64,000 bases of DNA. It comes from Gonocerus acuteangulatus. Its lineage: Eukaryota; Arthropoda; Insecta; Hemiptera; Coreidae. The stretch lies in the NCBI GenBank assembly GCA_946811695.1, contig OX328125.1, forward strand, positions 105,116,376 to 105,180,375, written 5' to 3'. The position numbers and the translations under genes are program-made. How positions within the stretch are numbered: the stretch's first letter is position 1; each line of letters starts with the position of its first letter. Positions 1 to 11,778 of the stretch are shown piece by piece. Below the pieces are notes generated by a model, which did no database searches, was not told the origin of the DNA, and worked only from the letters and a program-made list of their open reading frames with translations.

Positions 1-160
1 GGTGTCTCTTCTTCTGCTCCACACCATCTACAGATGTAGGAGTTGACTAGCTTCATCCTATGAAGGTGCTTATTCAGGTTGCAATGTCCTGTAATTATTC
101 CTATAGCTTCCGGAAGTTCTACTCTGTTGAGGTGCTTCAGTATGGTAGTATTTACCAAAT
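1..160 (-). pseudogene. LINE C-terminal fragment, cut by window edge
   Basis: Read on the minus strand this stretch translates without a stop into a peptide containing ITGHCNLNKHLHRM followed by YICRWCGAEEET. That is the cysteine/histidine-rich segment that follows RNase H in many insect non-LTR retrotransposons (a TGHC...L..HL.R...S..C..C..EEET pattern). Only this piece is present; no upstream RT is seen and the element continues past position 1. It is a different, oppositely oriented copy from the LINE beginning at 1027. Probably a dead fragment. Confidence 0.6.
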
Positions 161-1026
161 CATAACTGTTTACAGCTCTGAAGGAGTCTGTCAGGCCGAA
201 ACTTCGGTAAAAATATAACTCATTTTGTAATAAAATGTAGTTTTATTTGCCACACGACCGAACCTCGACTACACCTTCTTAATTGCTCTATTAATGTTTA
301 TGGAACCCTAAAATATAAAGCAATAAGATAAATTTCCTAGCTTTCATCGGCCCTGAACCGCCACAGCCAGTAAGCGGTCAGCTCGTGATCGGAAGCTCAG
401 TGAAAGTGAATCGAGAAGAACGTTCACTTTCATATAGAAATTTCTCTACCGGCTCGCCAGTATAGAAACCCACACGTGATACCGATTTTCGTAAGAACCC
501 ATAATATCTCGGCTTTCCCTAATAAATCATTAACCTTTGTTTAGAACATTATTTCCTATCTTATTTTAAATTCGATCTTCTTTTATACCTTGAAGACCTA
601 AAGCCTTAAGTTTAGAACAACATTTTTCTAAATTTAGGGATTTCAAATTAATTTGCTGATTATGTAATCCATCCTATAGGGTTCTGGCTCCAGTTGGGGT
701 GGGGTGGGTTTGGTCTAGGAGAAGGAATTCTTTATTTAGAAAGATATAATTTTCACGCACAGACAGGGCCACCGAGAAAATTTGTAGGCCTCTGTCCAAA
801 TAATTTCAAGGGCCCCTCGAACCCTCCCCCTCCTCCATTCTATAATAATATAGGTCTATAATAAATTGGCACCTCCTCGAGCTACAAATTTGTGGACTGA
901 TAATAGTTAAAAGCTTGCTTATATATTAGAAATAGAGAATTTCCATCGGTTGTTCTCAATAATAATTATGTGAAATATGCTTAGGTATAAAATTTTGTTA
1001 TTTCAAATTATAATGCGAGTAAAAAA
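161..1026. other. No gene seen; short hairpin
   Basis: No supportable coding sequence. The only structure noted is a 10-bp inverted repeat (TGAAAGTGAA at 401-410, complement at 423-432) with a 12-base loop. Otherwise AT-rich sequence of unknown origin. Confidence 0.5.
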
Positions 1027-3705
1027 ATGAGACGGGCCCCCTCTGACCAATCACGGCCCCTGACCAATTTTACACCATGCCGCCCTAGCGGAGGCCCTGG
1101 GCACAGCATACTAATCAATCTTTGTCAGCATATTAATCCTGTCCGATTACTAACTACATTACAGGCTGTGGCAGTCTCAGTTCTTCTTCCAAACCGGCTT
1201 TCTGTCTGTTCACTTTATCTTCCACCGAGTCAACCGATAGACGTACATGCCCTACAGGACTTACTTACTCAACTTACTCCACCTGTACTAATACTTACTG
1301 AAGCGAACGCAATGAGCGACATGTGGAATTCCCCATTTACGAACAATCGTGGGCAGCATCTACAACAAGTCCTAGAACATTTTGACTTAATAACACTTAA
1401 CGACGACTCACCAACACACATATGCCCAAGAACAGGTACTCTGTCAAACATAGACATTACTATATGCTCACCATCACTATATACACATTACAATTGGAAA
1501 GTGCACAATGACACGCTGTCAAGCGATCATTTTCCCATCTCAATAACTCCCACGACCCGACCAATCCCATTCCAGACTGAACAAACCTACAACATCAAAA
1601 AAGCGGACTGGTACTTGTTTCGTCAGTGTTTATCAGAAAAACTTGCTATTAAGGAAATTAGAAATATTGATGAAATAATTGCTCTCATAATTGAAGCAGC
1701 CGATTGCAGTATTCCGAAAAAAATTAATAATTTCCAAAAAGTGCCAGTTCCTTGGTGGAATGAAGAATGTAAAACGGCAGTAAGCAACCGGAAAAGAGCA
1801 CTTCGTTTATTTCGTAGGCAGCCATCTGATGCGAATCTCCAGAACTATAAAAGATTGAAGGCAAAGGCTCAATGGGTGATTAAGACTAATAAAAAACGAT
1901 GCTGGACAGAATTTCTGACATCAATAAATAGACATACAACATCTAATGTCATATGGAACAATATTAACAAAATAAAACACAAAAAGTACCGACAGCCAAT
2001 CACAGGACTCGTTCTAAACGGTAGGACTATAACAGAACCAACGGAAATCAGCAACATTTTTGGAAACCATTTTGCCCAAATTTCTAGTGACAATAATTTC
2101 CTAAAAAATTTCCTTGAACTAAAAAGACAAACAGAAGAAACGGATATACCTATACTAACAGATCACAATAACCCTATTAACGACCCGATCACACTCAAGG
2201 AGCTAAACCTAGTACTCAGAAACACCAGACAAACATCTCCAGGACCTGACAATGTCAGTTATGAAATGTTAAAAAACTTACCACCTTTGGGCCTTGCTCT
2301 TCTTCTAAAGGAATATAATAGAATATTCCTAGACGGAGCATATCCTCACTCCTGGAATCAGGCAATTATTGTACCAATTCTAAAGAATGGCAAAGATAGG
2401 AACCTCTCCTCTAGTTATCGCCCAGTATCGTTGACCAATTGTGTATCGAAAATATTTGAGAAAATACTAAATAAACGATTGTTTTTTCTCCTGGAAAGAG
2501 AAAATCTACTTTCGCCTTTTCAGTCTGCATTCAGTCCTGGTCGTAGTACATTAGACCACATTAGCAGGCTTGAAAACGATATATTAAATTCATTCATCCA
2601 AAAGAATATGGTACTTGCAATGTCTCTGGATTTAGAGAAAGCATACGATACGGTATGGAGAAGGCTGATAATATACCAGTTGAGCAATTGGGGAATTCAA
2701 GGTTCGATCTTGTCATTCATACAGAATTATCTACGTAATAGACGATTCCGAGTGAGGATAGGGTCAGCTCTATCAGATGAATTCCTACAGGAAAACGGAG
2801 TGCCTCAGGGAGGAGTTCTTAGCGCCACCCTGTTCAACATAGCAGTAGATTCGATCAAATCTTTCATCCCAAATACAGTATCCTATTGCCAATATGCTGA
2901 TGACATACTCATCTACACTGCATCCAAAGATGTAAACACAGCACAGGACCAACTACAAGACACATTACAGCGACTTGAACATTGGTGTTCCTTAACTGGG
3001 TTTAAGATTTCTAAAGAAAAATCCAGCTGTATACTATTTACACGTAAGAGAACATTCCCCAACCCAAGACTGAAATTGTACAATTATTATCTTCCCGTTG
3101 TAATTACAATTAAATTTCTTGGTTTGGTGTTTGATCGGCGTCTGACCTGGATCCCCCACTTAAAAGAACTCCTCAATAAATGCAAAAGGTCACTTAATCT
3201 ATTGAGGATTCGTAGCAATACAAAATGGGGTGCTGACAGATGCTCTATGCTCACTTTCTATAGAGCATACGCCAGGTCACTTCTGGATTATGGGTGTCAA
3301 GCTTATTCATCTGCCAGTAAAAGATCATTACAAATCAGAATAGCGACAGGTGCATTCAGATCAAGCCCATGCACCAGCTTGTATGTCGAAGCCAGTGAGC
3401 CGCCATTGGAGTACAGGCGTCAAGAATTTTGTTTAAAATTTTTCACAAAACTTAACTTTTCAAATACACCATACGCACAACTATTAATACATAACCCATT
3501 TACAGCTAAGTACAATCAGACGGGAACGAGACAGAGACCACTTAATATCAGAATATTTGACTACGCAGCGAACACAGATTTACTAACCACTCCTACCTAC
3601 TTACGACGCCACCAGACTTACTTACCGTGGAGAATAAATAACTTAGAAATTAACACAAAATTCGATAAAAAAAAAACCTGTTTCCAAAATATTTTACAAC
3701 AATGA
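1027..3705 (+). CDS. LINE endonuclease remnant plus reverse transcriptase
   Basis: An 892-codon open frame. Residues about 40-200 are an APE-type endonuclease remnant: the SDHFPI block, normally catalytic, is present, but the usual GDFNAH block has decayed to TEANAM and the N-terminal catalytic part is absent. RT follows at about 440-700, with SYRPVSLTN, SLDLEKAYD (motif A), GVPQGGVLS (motif B) and an intact YADD at residues 623-626 (about 2893-2904). The frame ends at a stop just after an A10 run; the next frame continues directly into RNase H, so this stop is a frameshift effect. The first ATG is not proven to be the original start. The RT could in principle be active, the endonuclease probably not. 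Confidence 0.8.
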   Translation: MRRAPSDQSRPLTNFTPCRPSGGPGHSILINLCQHINPVRLLTTLQAVAVSVLLPNRLSVCSLYLPPSQPIDVHALQDLLTQLTPPVLILTEANAMSDMWNSPFTNNRGQHLQQVLEHFDLITLNDDSPTHICPRTGTLSNIDITICSPSLYTHYNWKVHNDTLSSDHFPISITPTTRPIPFQTEQTYNIKKADWYLFRQCLSEKLAIKEIRNIDEIIALIIEAADCSIPKKINNFQKVPVPWWNEECKTAVSNRKRALRLFRRQPSDANLQNYKRLKAKAQWVIKTNKKRCWTEFLTSINRHTTSNVIWNNINKIKHKKYRQPITGLVLNGRTITEPTEISNIFGNHFAQISSDNNFLKNFLELKRQTEETDIPILTDHNNPINDPITLKELNLVLRNTRQTSPGPDNVSYEMLKNLPPLGLALLLKEYNRIFLDGAYPHSWNQAIIVPILKNGKDRNLSSSYRPVSLTNCVSKIFEKILNKRLFFLLERENLLSPFQSAFSPGRSTLDHISRLENDILNSFIQKNMVLAMSLDLEKAYDTVWRRLIIYQLSNWGIQGSILSFIQNYLRNRRFRVRIGSALSDEFLQENGVPQGGVLSATLFNIAVDSIKSFIPNTVSYCQYADDILIYTASKDVNTAQDQLQDTLQRLEHWCSLTGFKISKEKSSCILFTRKRTFPNPRLKLYNYYLPVVITIKFLGLVFDRRLTWIPHLKELLNKCKRSLNLLRIRSNTKWGADRCSMLTFYRAYARSLLDYGCQAYSSASKRSLQIRIATGAFRSSPCTSLYVEASEPPLEYRRQEFCLKFFTKLNFSNTPYAQLLIHNPFTAKYNQTGTRQRPLNIRIFDYAANTDLLTTPTYLRRHQTYLPWRINNLEINTKFDKKKTCFQNILQQ

Positions 3706-4165
3706 GTTTAATTATCTTCTTTCGTTGTATCCAGATGCACTACTAGCATTTACAGACGGTTCAAAATCTAGAGAAGGCACTGGATCAGCAGCTATAATAA
3801 AAAATTCTAAGTTTGGCATTAAATTAAATAAAAAATCATCCGTTTTTTCAGCAGAACTACAGGGGATACTTTTGGCATTAAGAAATATAACTGTAGTTCC
3901 AAATAAGACAATCATCATATGTTCAGATTCACTAAGTTCTTTGCTCTCCCTCGTCAACATATACGAGACAAACACTCTAATGACAGAGATCTTTCAACAA
4001 ATACACGAACTACAAACTTACGGCATAAAAGTTGTTCTTCTGTGGATACCCGGACACATGGATATCCCAGGAAACACACAAGCCGACAAATACGCTAAAC
4101 AAACAACAGAAAAATGTACAATAGACGTAGAAGAACTGACACTACAAGACTTACATGTACATTAA
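3662..4165 (+). CDS. LINE RNase H domain, frameshifted from RT
   Basis: The frame opens before 3725 and runs without a stop from about 3662 through the A-run, so RNase H originally continued the RT frame. Catalytic residues of RNase HI are visible: D in FTDGS, E in FSAELQG, D in CSDSLSS and D in TQADKYA, together with WIPGHMDIPGN. All four carboxylates are retained. The frame ends at 4165; the zinc-knuckle-like tail seen in related LINEs (compare 1-160) is missing, so the C-terminus may be truncated. Confidence 0.8.
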   Translation, partial: SIKKKPVSKIFYNNEFNYLLSLYPDALLAFTDGSKSREGTGSAAIIKNSKFGIKLNKKSSVFSAELQGILLALRNITVVPNKTIIICSDSLSSLLSLVNIYETNTLMTEIFQQIHELQTYGIKVVLLWIPGHMDIPGNTQADKYAKQTTEKCTIDVEELTLQDLHVH

Positions 4166-4469
4166 CACAAAGTAGTAAATTAACACGAAGTAGTAACACT
4201 GAAAATCTGAATGAAATGCTCAATCGAAACCAATGTGAGTAATTTATAATATTCTCTTTATCTTCTCACTTTTGCCATCTTCTTGGAACAATGCAAGTAA
4301 AATCATTAATTTAGTCTTTGTTAAATTATTTATAACAAATCTATAATTTTGTAATATATAATCTTCTAACATACATTTATATGATTACTTGGCAACAATG
4401 TTCTAGAATAAAAGCAATTAAAAAATAATTGAGAAAGAATTGTTGTTCAAACCCTGAATGGACTCTTTA

Positions 4470-4568
4470 AATATTTTTTTTTTTTTTTTTTTTTTTTTTT
4501 GTATTAGCTTATTTGATATTATTATACCATTACCCTATTATAAAAAAAAAAAAGAAAAAAAAAAAAAG
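4470..4568. repeat. T-run and A-run pair
   Basis: A run of about 28 T (about 4472-4500) followed 40 bp later by an interrupted A-run (4541-4567). Such a T/A pair can fold back and may mark the junction of two decayed retroelement tails. No further assignment is possible. Confidence 0.6.
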
Positions 4569-4578
4569 CAATACTTAC

Positions 4579-4927
4579 CATCCCCTGAACTGGCTTTATA
4601 AAAACTGCATTATAATTAACGCCACAAGGACCAAGAGGGACAGATACTGTAGAGGTATCCAATACTTGAACATGCAGCACGCTAGGGACAATCTGGTACC
4701 CCACATCCAACCCCCAAACGACAACACTAGAAGATAAAATCTTTAGTAGGTTTTGAAACTGGGTTCTCCAGTTCATTAGTCGAGTTTTCTATCACTGACT
4801 GGCTAAACTCGCTCCCGTAATAGTTCAAGCAGTTTTCAAAAAAATCTGCTGCTAGAGATGGAAGCCATTTCACCAGCAATAAGAATACATTCCAGCGAAG
4901 GAGTCCAGGCAAAAAGAAACTTATCAT
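4579..4927 (-). CDS. Candidate unidentified exon(s), minus strand
   Basis: Two overlapping minus-strand frames look more protein-like than the surrounding DNA. One (4927 down to 4727) begins MISFFLPGLLRWNVFLLLVK, a hydrophobic possible signal anchor. The other (4776 down to 4579) has low-repeat composition and stops exactly at a strong splice donor, ATG|GTAAGT, at 4579/4578. The frames differ, so a single continuous exon would need a frameshift or a short intron between them. I do not recognise a family. It may be the start of a minus-strand gene whose remaining exons lie left of 4579, or chance. The next 400 bp on that side are LINE-related sequence. Confidence 0.22.
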
Positions 4928-7445
4928 AGCTATTTAAAAGTTAACTTTGACGTGCCTACCTGACATGAATGCTGTATAAAAGTTTGGGGCACATGGAAAT
5001 AATAAAACCCCAAAGTTGAGGAGTACTGTAGTAAGATAAATAGTATAAAAAAATAAAACATCATAAGAAGTTAAAATAATAGTTATAAATTAGATTAATC
5101 AGTTGATAAATCCGTCTCAAATGGGTTACATTGGTTTCAGAGGAAGAAAGTTTCAACAAGAACTTTACAAGTACAAATTCAGATTATTGCCTTGAACTAG
5201 GAATTTGAGACAAGGTGCCTTTACACTCAAAGCAAATGTCTGAAAGAAGTTGACTACATCATTAAGTTTCTTGATGAACTATGATCCCCTTTCAAAAGCT
5301 ACATTAATGATGTCCAATTCCTCATCAACGTATATATGTGTTCTGAAAAACAATAAAGTAGCAATGGATTACATAAGGAAGACTTTTCCAAGGGCTAAAT
5401 CGAAAACGGTTTACTCAAGAAACCAGGCATTGCCCTTAAAAATACTTCAAATAGCCTTTTCAATTTTAGAGACTGTATTAGTCGTATTTTTTAGAGTATT
5501 CTTGTTATCTCTGATTTCATAAATGTTTGATATGTCGTCTTAATTTTGTGTTTTATTCACTGGGAGCACGAAGCACGAAGTTTTTCAAATAACATCGCAG
5601 CATCATGGTGTACATAGATATTAAACCTTATCTTCTTTTGTGCATGTCTTTAAACGGTATCTGGTTTTCTAATAAGATTATTTTTCTTTAACAAAATGTT
5701 TTATTTTTTTTAATTAATGTATTCCTTAATGTAATGCGAACATAACAAAAACTATTATTTCTTTTGTCCGCAGCTTTGTAGGAAAATTGAAGATTGTTAA
5801 AAATGGCACATACCTTCATAAGATTTTAATTGCTTTGTGTAATGCGGACACAACAAAACATATTATTTCTTTTGTCCATAGCAGTGCAGGAAAATTGAAA
5901 CTTGTTAAAAAATTTATTTTTTATTGTGACAGAGCATACTATAAATAATAAATGCATAAATAAAATACATTAAGGGGCTACAAATTAATAATAATAAAAA
6001 AGTTGTTGTACTCCTACATACATTTTTAAATTTTAGGGATAATATTTGCCAAATGATCAGCAGCATCTGACTCAAATTAGAGAAAGAAAAACATGAATAA
6101 ATTAGTAGAATTAATAGGAGATACATAAGGAAAGATTTATTATTATTATATTTATTCATCGCTTCTGTGAAGAAAGATTTAACACATAGAATCTCTCTCT
6201 CTGAACATTTTTTTTGGGGGGACAGGGGAGTGGAGTACAAACTATTAGTTAATGCAATTACAAATTAAAGCAATGGTTCCATGAACACAACAAAAATGCA
6301 CTTTTTATATTCATTAATTGTTTTTTATTGGCATTTTTCAATTATAAATAAATTGTATGCATAAATAATATTTGTATTAATTAATATTATAACTTGTTGT
6401 ACAATTAATTCGTATATCAGTGTGTATTAATTATTTAATACTCAATTGCTCATTAATAGAGGGAGACAAAATCTATTGTTTTCTACTTTAGTGAAATATT
6501 TAAGACAAAATCTATTATTGTCCACTTTAGTGAAATATTTAGGCAAATTATCGCAAGATAACTGAAAGAAATTTTTTAAAATTGGTCCAATCTTTTTCGA
6601 ATAAGCTCTAATGCATTGAAGGATGTAGTAATGTGTCTCCTCCCCTTCCAACGATTAAATTTATTCATGTTTGGACCTTCTCGTGTATTGTTGTATAATT
6701 TTTGATGGTAATTTAATTATATTTGCATTTATACTTTTAATTAAATCATTCAAAAAGCTAGAAAAATGTGACTTCTGCAATTTATGTGTGAAAAAGGTAT
6801 ACTTTTGCATTCCTTTTACGTGGGCAGAAGTTCCAAATATTCCCGAAACATTCCGCGCCATTACTTCATAATCATGTAATAGAATTGTCCTTTTTTTCAA
6901 ATATCTGACAATTTACTTACAAAAGGCAATAAATAATAAAATTAAAACCAGATACTAACTAACCTTACTTATAACTAACACTTTTTGATTTGGAAATGGC
7001 AAGAATTTTTCTTGCATGAATTTTACTAACTGAATAACATCCATTACTTCACCTGACTTACTAACAAATGTGGAACATTGTATTGTATTTAATAAATACT
7101 TGTATGTACCACTGTTGATTACTTCTAGAAATATATAACATTTGTACTTCTTCAAATATTTGAGAAGGTGAATTGAGAAAAACAGTAGTGTATAACATTC
7201 TAGGAAGCAATAGAATGTCCAGTTTACTTTTATTGTTTCAATAATTTAAAAGCCTCCCGCCAACCATAGGGAGGAAACCAGCTTATGAGGTTGTTCGAGG
7301 CAATATCTGTAACAGGTTTTAAGAAGAGTGGAAAAAATGTTTTTATAACTCACTTTCCGTGTGGGTACTTAGAATCGTGGGATTCAATTGAAATATTTTC
7401 TACAAGCTTGAAATGTATCTAAACTAGGATGTTTAAATTTTTGTT

Positions 7446-7640
7446 ACAGTTGGAGTTAAGGAAGTATTAAAAAAAAATGTTTTAATACACGTGAAAAGTT
7501 ATGGGATCTTCGTATATTTTTGTAAATATCTCGAAAACGGTTGGGAAATCTTGGTAAGAGGAACATATATATTCGAAAGCTTACTAAATTCTCTGCAAAA
7601 AAGGTTCTGAAGCAATTTTCGATGGGGTGATGTCAATCGG
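7446..7640 (+). repeat. Dispersed repeat family Q, copy 1
   Basis: Contains the block TAAATATCTCGAAAACGGTT then GGGAAATC.TGGTAAG, preceded by GTTGGAGTTAAGGAAGTATT and an A-run. The same order of blocks recurs near 9030-9200, 20940-21140 and 59303-59480. It is an old interspersed repeat of unknown class with no coding capacity. Confidence 0.5.
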
Positions 7641-9029
7641 AGAAATGAGTCCATAAACTTTGAATTTGTTAGTTTTGTATGGGTTTTTGTCTTCGTTTAA
7701 CTCAGTTTTTAATTGGTTGTTTTTGTTTTAAATTGCATTTATCAGTAAAATTAGTATTTTAGTAAAACAAGGCAAGAAATTGAGAAAGTTTTTGTTAATA
7801 GTGTTTTCCTGGAGCAAACTTTGAGAAGGCGGAGAAATCATTTCCGCTTAGGATACTATCAGTTTCCTGTTGCAATGCCTTAAACTTCCTTTTCTTGGAG
7901 ATTTTATTTAATATTTCTAACAAAAGATCAAACCCTACCAATAAATGCTTCTATTCCTTTACTAATGGCACTAGGGATATGAACGGAAACTCACTAAGAT
8001 GACGCAGTTCCTCAAGTTGGAATATTTTCATCTTCTTGTCTTTTCTTAAACCTGTTGCAAGTTTGTAAATACCTTTAGTTGCTCCAAATCAGTTTACAAT
8101 AACATGTTTTCACAAATCCACAGTGTTACACTCAAACCTAGATTTTTACTGTAAATATCCACTTTTCTGAATTTTCAACAACTCGGGAAAGGATAATGTA
8201 TTTATTTTAAATGTTGGTGACTGGTCTCTATAAAATATTTAAGTTTACAGGCATAAGGCTGTGTAGAAAGCAATTTGTACATTCATTGTAAGAAATCTAC
8301 TTTTAGTTACTCAACTTAGGTTAAATTTTCTTTTTAATCTTTTCGTTAGTTTTGTGGAAATATACTTAAATACATAGAATAATGTTATAAATGAATTTTT
8401 CATTGTCAAAATATGTGAGAGTACTGTCCAAATTGTTTTTTTTTATTTATTTATTTATTCCTAAGTCTCATTAAAATAGTGTCAGCTATTTGGTACGTTG
8501 AAAATGTTAATATAGTTGAAACAAGAAAGGTTTCTTTCTTAAGTATTATTTTTAGCGAGTTCCACCCTCCCTATAGGGAGGAAACCCATTTATGATATGA
8601 ATCCTATGACACAATCCAGAAGTAGTACTGTGTTTAAATTTATGTAATATGTATTTGTCTGTTTGCCCCTACTATTTACCAAAATGGTTCAATTTTGATG
8701 AATTTTAGCACAAAAATACCTTCTTAGAGATCCAAGATAGTAAACCTCAAGAATCCACTTTACGGAAAAATATTCTTTTTTGTAACAAAATAATATTGTA
8801 AATGGTTTTGCGTTCTTTATGTCCTTTGTATGGCTTTTCTGCCACGCAGAATCGAATGAAACCATTTTCCAAGTGGTACCATTAACTGCTTTTGAGAAAA
8901 TTGGAACATAAGTAAAATTTTCACAAAACATAACATAAGTAACATTTTCAAAAATGATGGAATGACTTGCAAATGTTTTCACATGTATCACCTAATCTGC
9001 GATTTATAAATTTATATTATGTTCAGAGA

Positions 9030-9200
9030 AGACAAAATATTGAGAAAAAGAGTAAACAGATCCGAGCAGTTTCAGATTTTTCATACATTTCCTAGAATAT
9101 CTCAAAAACGGTTTACAAATTGTGGTAAGTGGAAGGTAACCTTAAAAGAAAGCTCAATACATTTTGCACATGGATCTTAGCTATGCAAATTTTCCTTGAA
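9030..9200 (+). repeat. Dispersed repeat family Q, copy 2
   Basis: Shares ATATCTCAAAAACGGTTTA and TTGTGGTAAGTGGAAGGTAA with the copies at 7446 and 59303. The 5' block is weaker in this copy. Confidence 0.45.
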
Positions 9201-9418
9201 AGATCTCAGCCAGTGAAAACAGTCCTTAAAATTTCAAATGGTTCTTTTTTTGAATTCAGCATATTTATTAGTTCTTTTTCTTGGGTTTTCACATGTATTT
9301 TAACAGTTATTGAGTTTACCAGTATAACTTCAGTAAAAATGAGAAAGAAATTCTTTTATCGCAATTTTTATATTAGCTCATGCCAAAAATCAAGAAGGAG
9401 AAGGAATTGTTGTTGGGC

Positions 9419-9693
9419 AAATAATTGAAGGGGTTGGGGCAAAATAGTGTCAAGCAACATTTTTAATCAAACTTAACTGTAGCTGCTTTATGTTACATAT
9501 TATGTATGGGGCTATCCGTTGAAATAATTAGGTGCAACAAGATTAAGTAGCATACAGAGCTTGTAGTCATATTTTAGTAGCGTTTGCATCATAGACTGAT
9601 GGTCCCACATAATATCCAACATATAGCAGCTAAAGATAAGTTTTGTTAAAAATGTAGCTTGGCACTATTTTACCCCGACCCCTTCAATTATTT
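9419..9693. mobile_element. MITE with ~115-bp terminal inverted repeats
   Basis: The left end AAATAATTGAAGGGGTTGGG reappears as its near-complement at the right end (ACCCCTTCAATTATTT). The match continues inward through the segments around GTGTCAAGC, ACATTTTTAA and TAGCTGCT, giving arms of roughly 115 bp around a short centre, total 275 bp. No coding sequence. The superfamily is unassigned because the target duplication cannot be separated from the palindromic end. Confidence 0.7.
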
Positions 9694-10336
9694 TATAGAT
9701 ATCTTGTCAGCCGTCTTTTGTAATGAGGTAGGCTTTTGGCTCCCCTCCCCCCACTTTTTCCACAGTCTGCAATGTGATATTACTCATGTCTGATGGTATT
9801 ATTAAAGTTACTATGATCCAAGTGCGTATTTCCTCTCTATTTGAAAATTAGTCACAATCCTTAATAGTCCGGTAAATTCAAATATTCTACTTATCTGACA
9901 TAAAAAGCATTTTACGTCCAAAAATATTGTTTCTATTGGTATTTTATTCCTACCCGTTCCTGTGTACTCCATGGACCCTCATTCATCAGCTTCTGGAGTG
10001 TTTTGTAGATTATTAAATTTATTTAACAATAAAATGAGTTTATCAATACAGAAAAACTAACAGAACGTTATTCCCAATTCAAACCAAATGATTACTCCAC
10101 TCACATCCTCAGAGCTTTTCAAATTACTCAAAGAGTAAGGTCATGATGGAAATGTGCTACAATGATTCAGCTTAGACGTCAGACACTTTTTTTTTCTCGT
10201 GCAATTGACCATACCTCTCATAAGTCATATCTCACAGTCAACTTAAAAAATTTAGAAGTTAAACAATTTGTTACCTGTAAAAGTACTCAATGTTTTCATT
10301 TACAATATTAAAAAATCTATTTATCAGCAGTACTTA
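9694..10336. other. No feature recognised
   Basis: AT-rich, no open frame of interest and no repeat structure seen by eye. Confidence 0.4.
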
Positions 10337-10888
10337 CAGTAGACTCTTGCTTATTCGGCGTCGTCGAGACCGAGGTACAGTCTGATTAGGGAAAAAGCCG
10401 GTTTAAAGAATTGAGTTAGAAGCAGTCACTTATTTATTGAAGAACCTTATTATTTTATTATTATTATTTATTGATAGATAATGCTCCGCATCTAAAGCGA
10501 AGAGCATTCAATACCTTGTAGTAAGCTGATGTAGGCGCTGTACCTTATTATTTGAGGATATAATAATATTTACCATGTTTAATATTGCATATTTAAAATG
10601 GCACATATTTTTAAAATTACTTTTAAAACTTGCACTCCACTCACGATGAATGTTCGAACAAGACTGGCTAAAATGAGGCGTTCCAGCAGCAGGTGCCTTT
10701 GTGGAACCATAAGTTCCTGCATCTAAAACAAAACATATATGATTCGTTTGACTTCTATTCAACGAAATTCCACGAAACACATGCTTCACTAGCTAGGAAG
10801 GGAAGGTTTTCTAGGAACCATCGAGCCGGAGACCGCCGGATTAGAGAGAGTGACGATAAGAGAACTCCGGATAAGGGAGAGTTTACTG
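10337..10888. mobile_element. Pogo-like (Tc1/mariner) MITE, copy 1
   Basis: Begins CAGTAGACTCTTGCTTATTC and ends GGATAAGGGAGAGTTTACTG, an inverted pair resembling pogo/Tigger termini. The left flank is TA; the right flank has decayed to CA. Internally it shares blocks with the copies at 18528 and 45658, for example GGATATAATAATAT and CTAGCTAGGAAGGGAAGG. About 552 bp with an AT-rich insertion after ACCTTATTAT. Non-coding, so mobilised only in trans if ever active. Confidence 0.7.
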
Positions 10889-11778
10889 CATTTATATTAA
10901 ATAAAACATGAAAAATTGTTGAAAAAAATTGATGTATGTATGTAAATATACATATTTTTTTATATATGATACTGATTCTTATGGCTAATTTTTCATTTTT
11001 TCCTAAAAAACAACTCATTAGATTTCTACATTTACGAGCAACTGGACAAAATACATACCTGAAGATATACAAACACCAGCTAATAAAATTGCATCATTTC
11101 AGCAACCTCGCGATTTAGTGAAGACTGCATCAACCTCATAATATTGCTGCAAGGTAGGAGAAATATCATGAATTTTTCAGCAAGAGGGAGCGCATATGGA
11201 CATCCTGTTAAAAAGAAAAACTTCAGTATTACTTTCTAAATGCTTTAGTTTTAGTTTATTTTTTCCTCTATCCGAACAAGTACCATGTTTCAAGAGATTT
11301 ATGGAAAAGGCTAATCAATGAGTCTATTTGTTATCTATCAGTTTTAGTATTATTCTAATAAGTCAATTTTTTACCTCAAACAAGAAAAGTAACGCAAACA
11401 AATTAGTGATGTTAAAAAAAAGACCCTCTAGTTAAACTTTTTTTTAAATTATGAAGGCAGAAAATAAAAAACTAAAACTTTTTTACTAGGTAATGACTTT
11501 ATTGGAATTGCTTTAGCAGGTTCACATTAATTGGTGCAGCAGGAGAACTACACTTGACCACACGAGGAGACTTGACTTGTCGCTGTCCATGGACACTTGA
11601 CACGGCCCTTGTAGCAGAAGATTCATCCTTATAGAGCTAGGCTGTACTAGTTTTATCTTTCTGCCTGTATGATAGAAAAAAAAATTGAAATGTTATTTTG
11701 CCTTTTAAGCTCACCTTCTGCAAAATTGTCAGCCACTCTTTGCTTCATCCATCTTACAGAAAATTTATATTATTTTAG
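10889..11778. other. Upstream flank of first visible protease exon
   Basis: No coding exon recognised. This is probably intron of the serine protease gene: the exon at 11779 begins in mid-gene with a 3' splice site (TTTTAG) and two bases of a split codon, so earlier exons must exist further upstream, outside the window or unrecognised. Confidence 0.5.

Larger units (their letters stand above)
1027..4165 (+). mobile_element. LINE (non-LTR retrotransposon), 5'-truncated, RNase H-bearing
   Basis: A plus-strand retrotransposon with a degenerate endonuclease remnant, a well preserved reverse transcriptase and a C-terminal RNase H. RNase H after RT points to the I/R1/LOA group of LINEs rather than the Jockey clade, although database best hits are often named jockey. 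The first part of the endonuclease is missing. A one-base frameshift in an A-run near 3667-3676 separates RT from RNase H. No clear poly-A tail or target duplication could be assigned: the homopolymer at about 4472-4500 is T on this strand. Likely a recently dead copy. Confidence 0.85.
4928..9418. other. Gene-free stretch with small duplications
   Basis: No supportable gene. Visible structure: a diverged direct repeat of about 70 bp (near 5740-5805 and 5840-5910, both containing TATTTCTTTTGTCC), a tandem duplication of about 40 bp (near 6463-6542, unit containing CTTTAGTGAAATATTTA), and two copies of a dispersed repeat family (from 7446 and from 9030, listed separately). Open frames here are short, AT-driven and lack recognisable domains. 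Confidence 0.5.
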
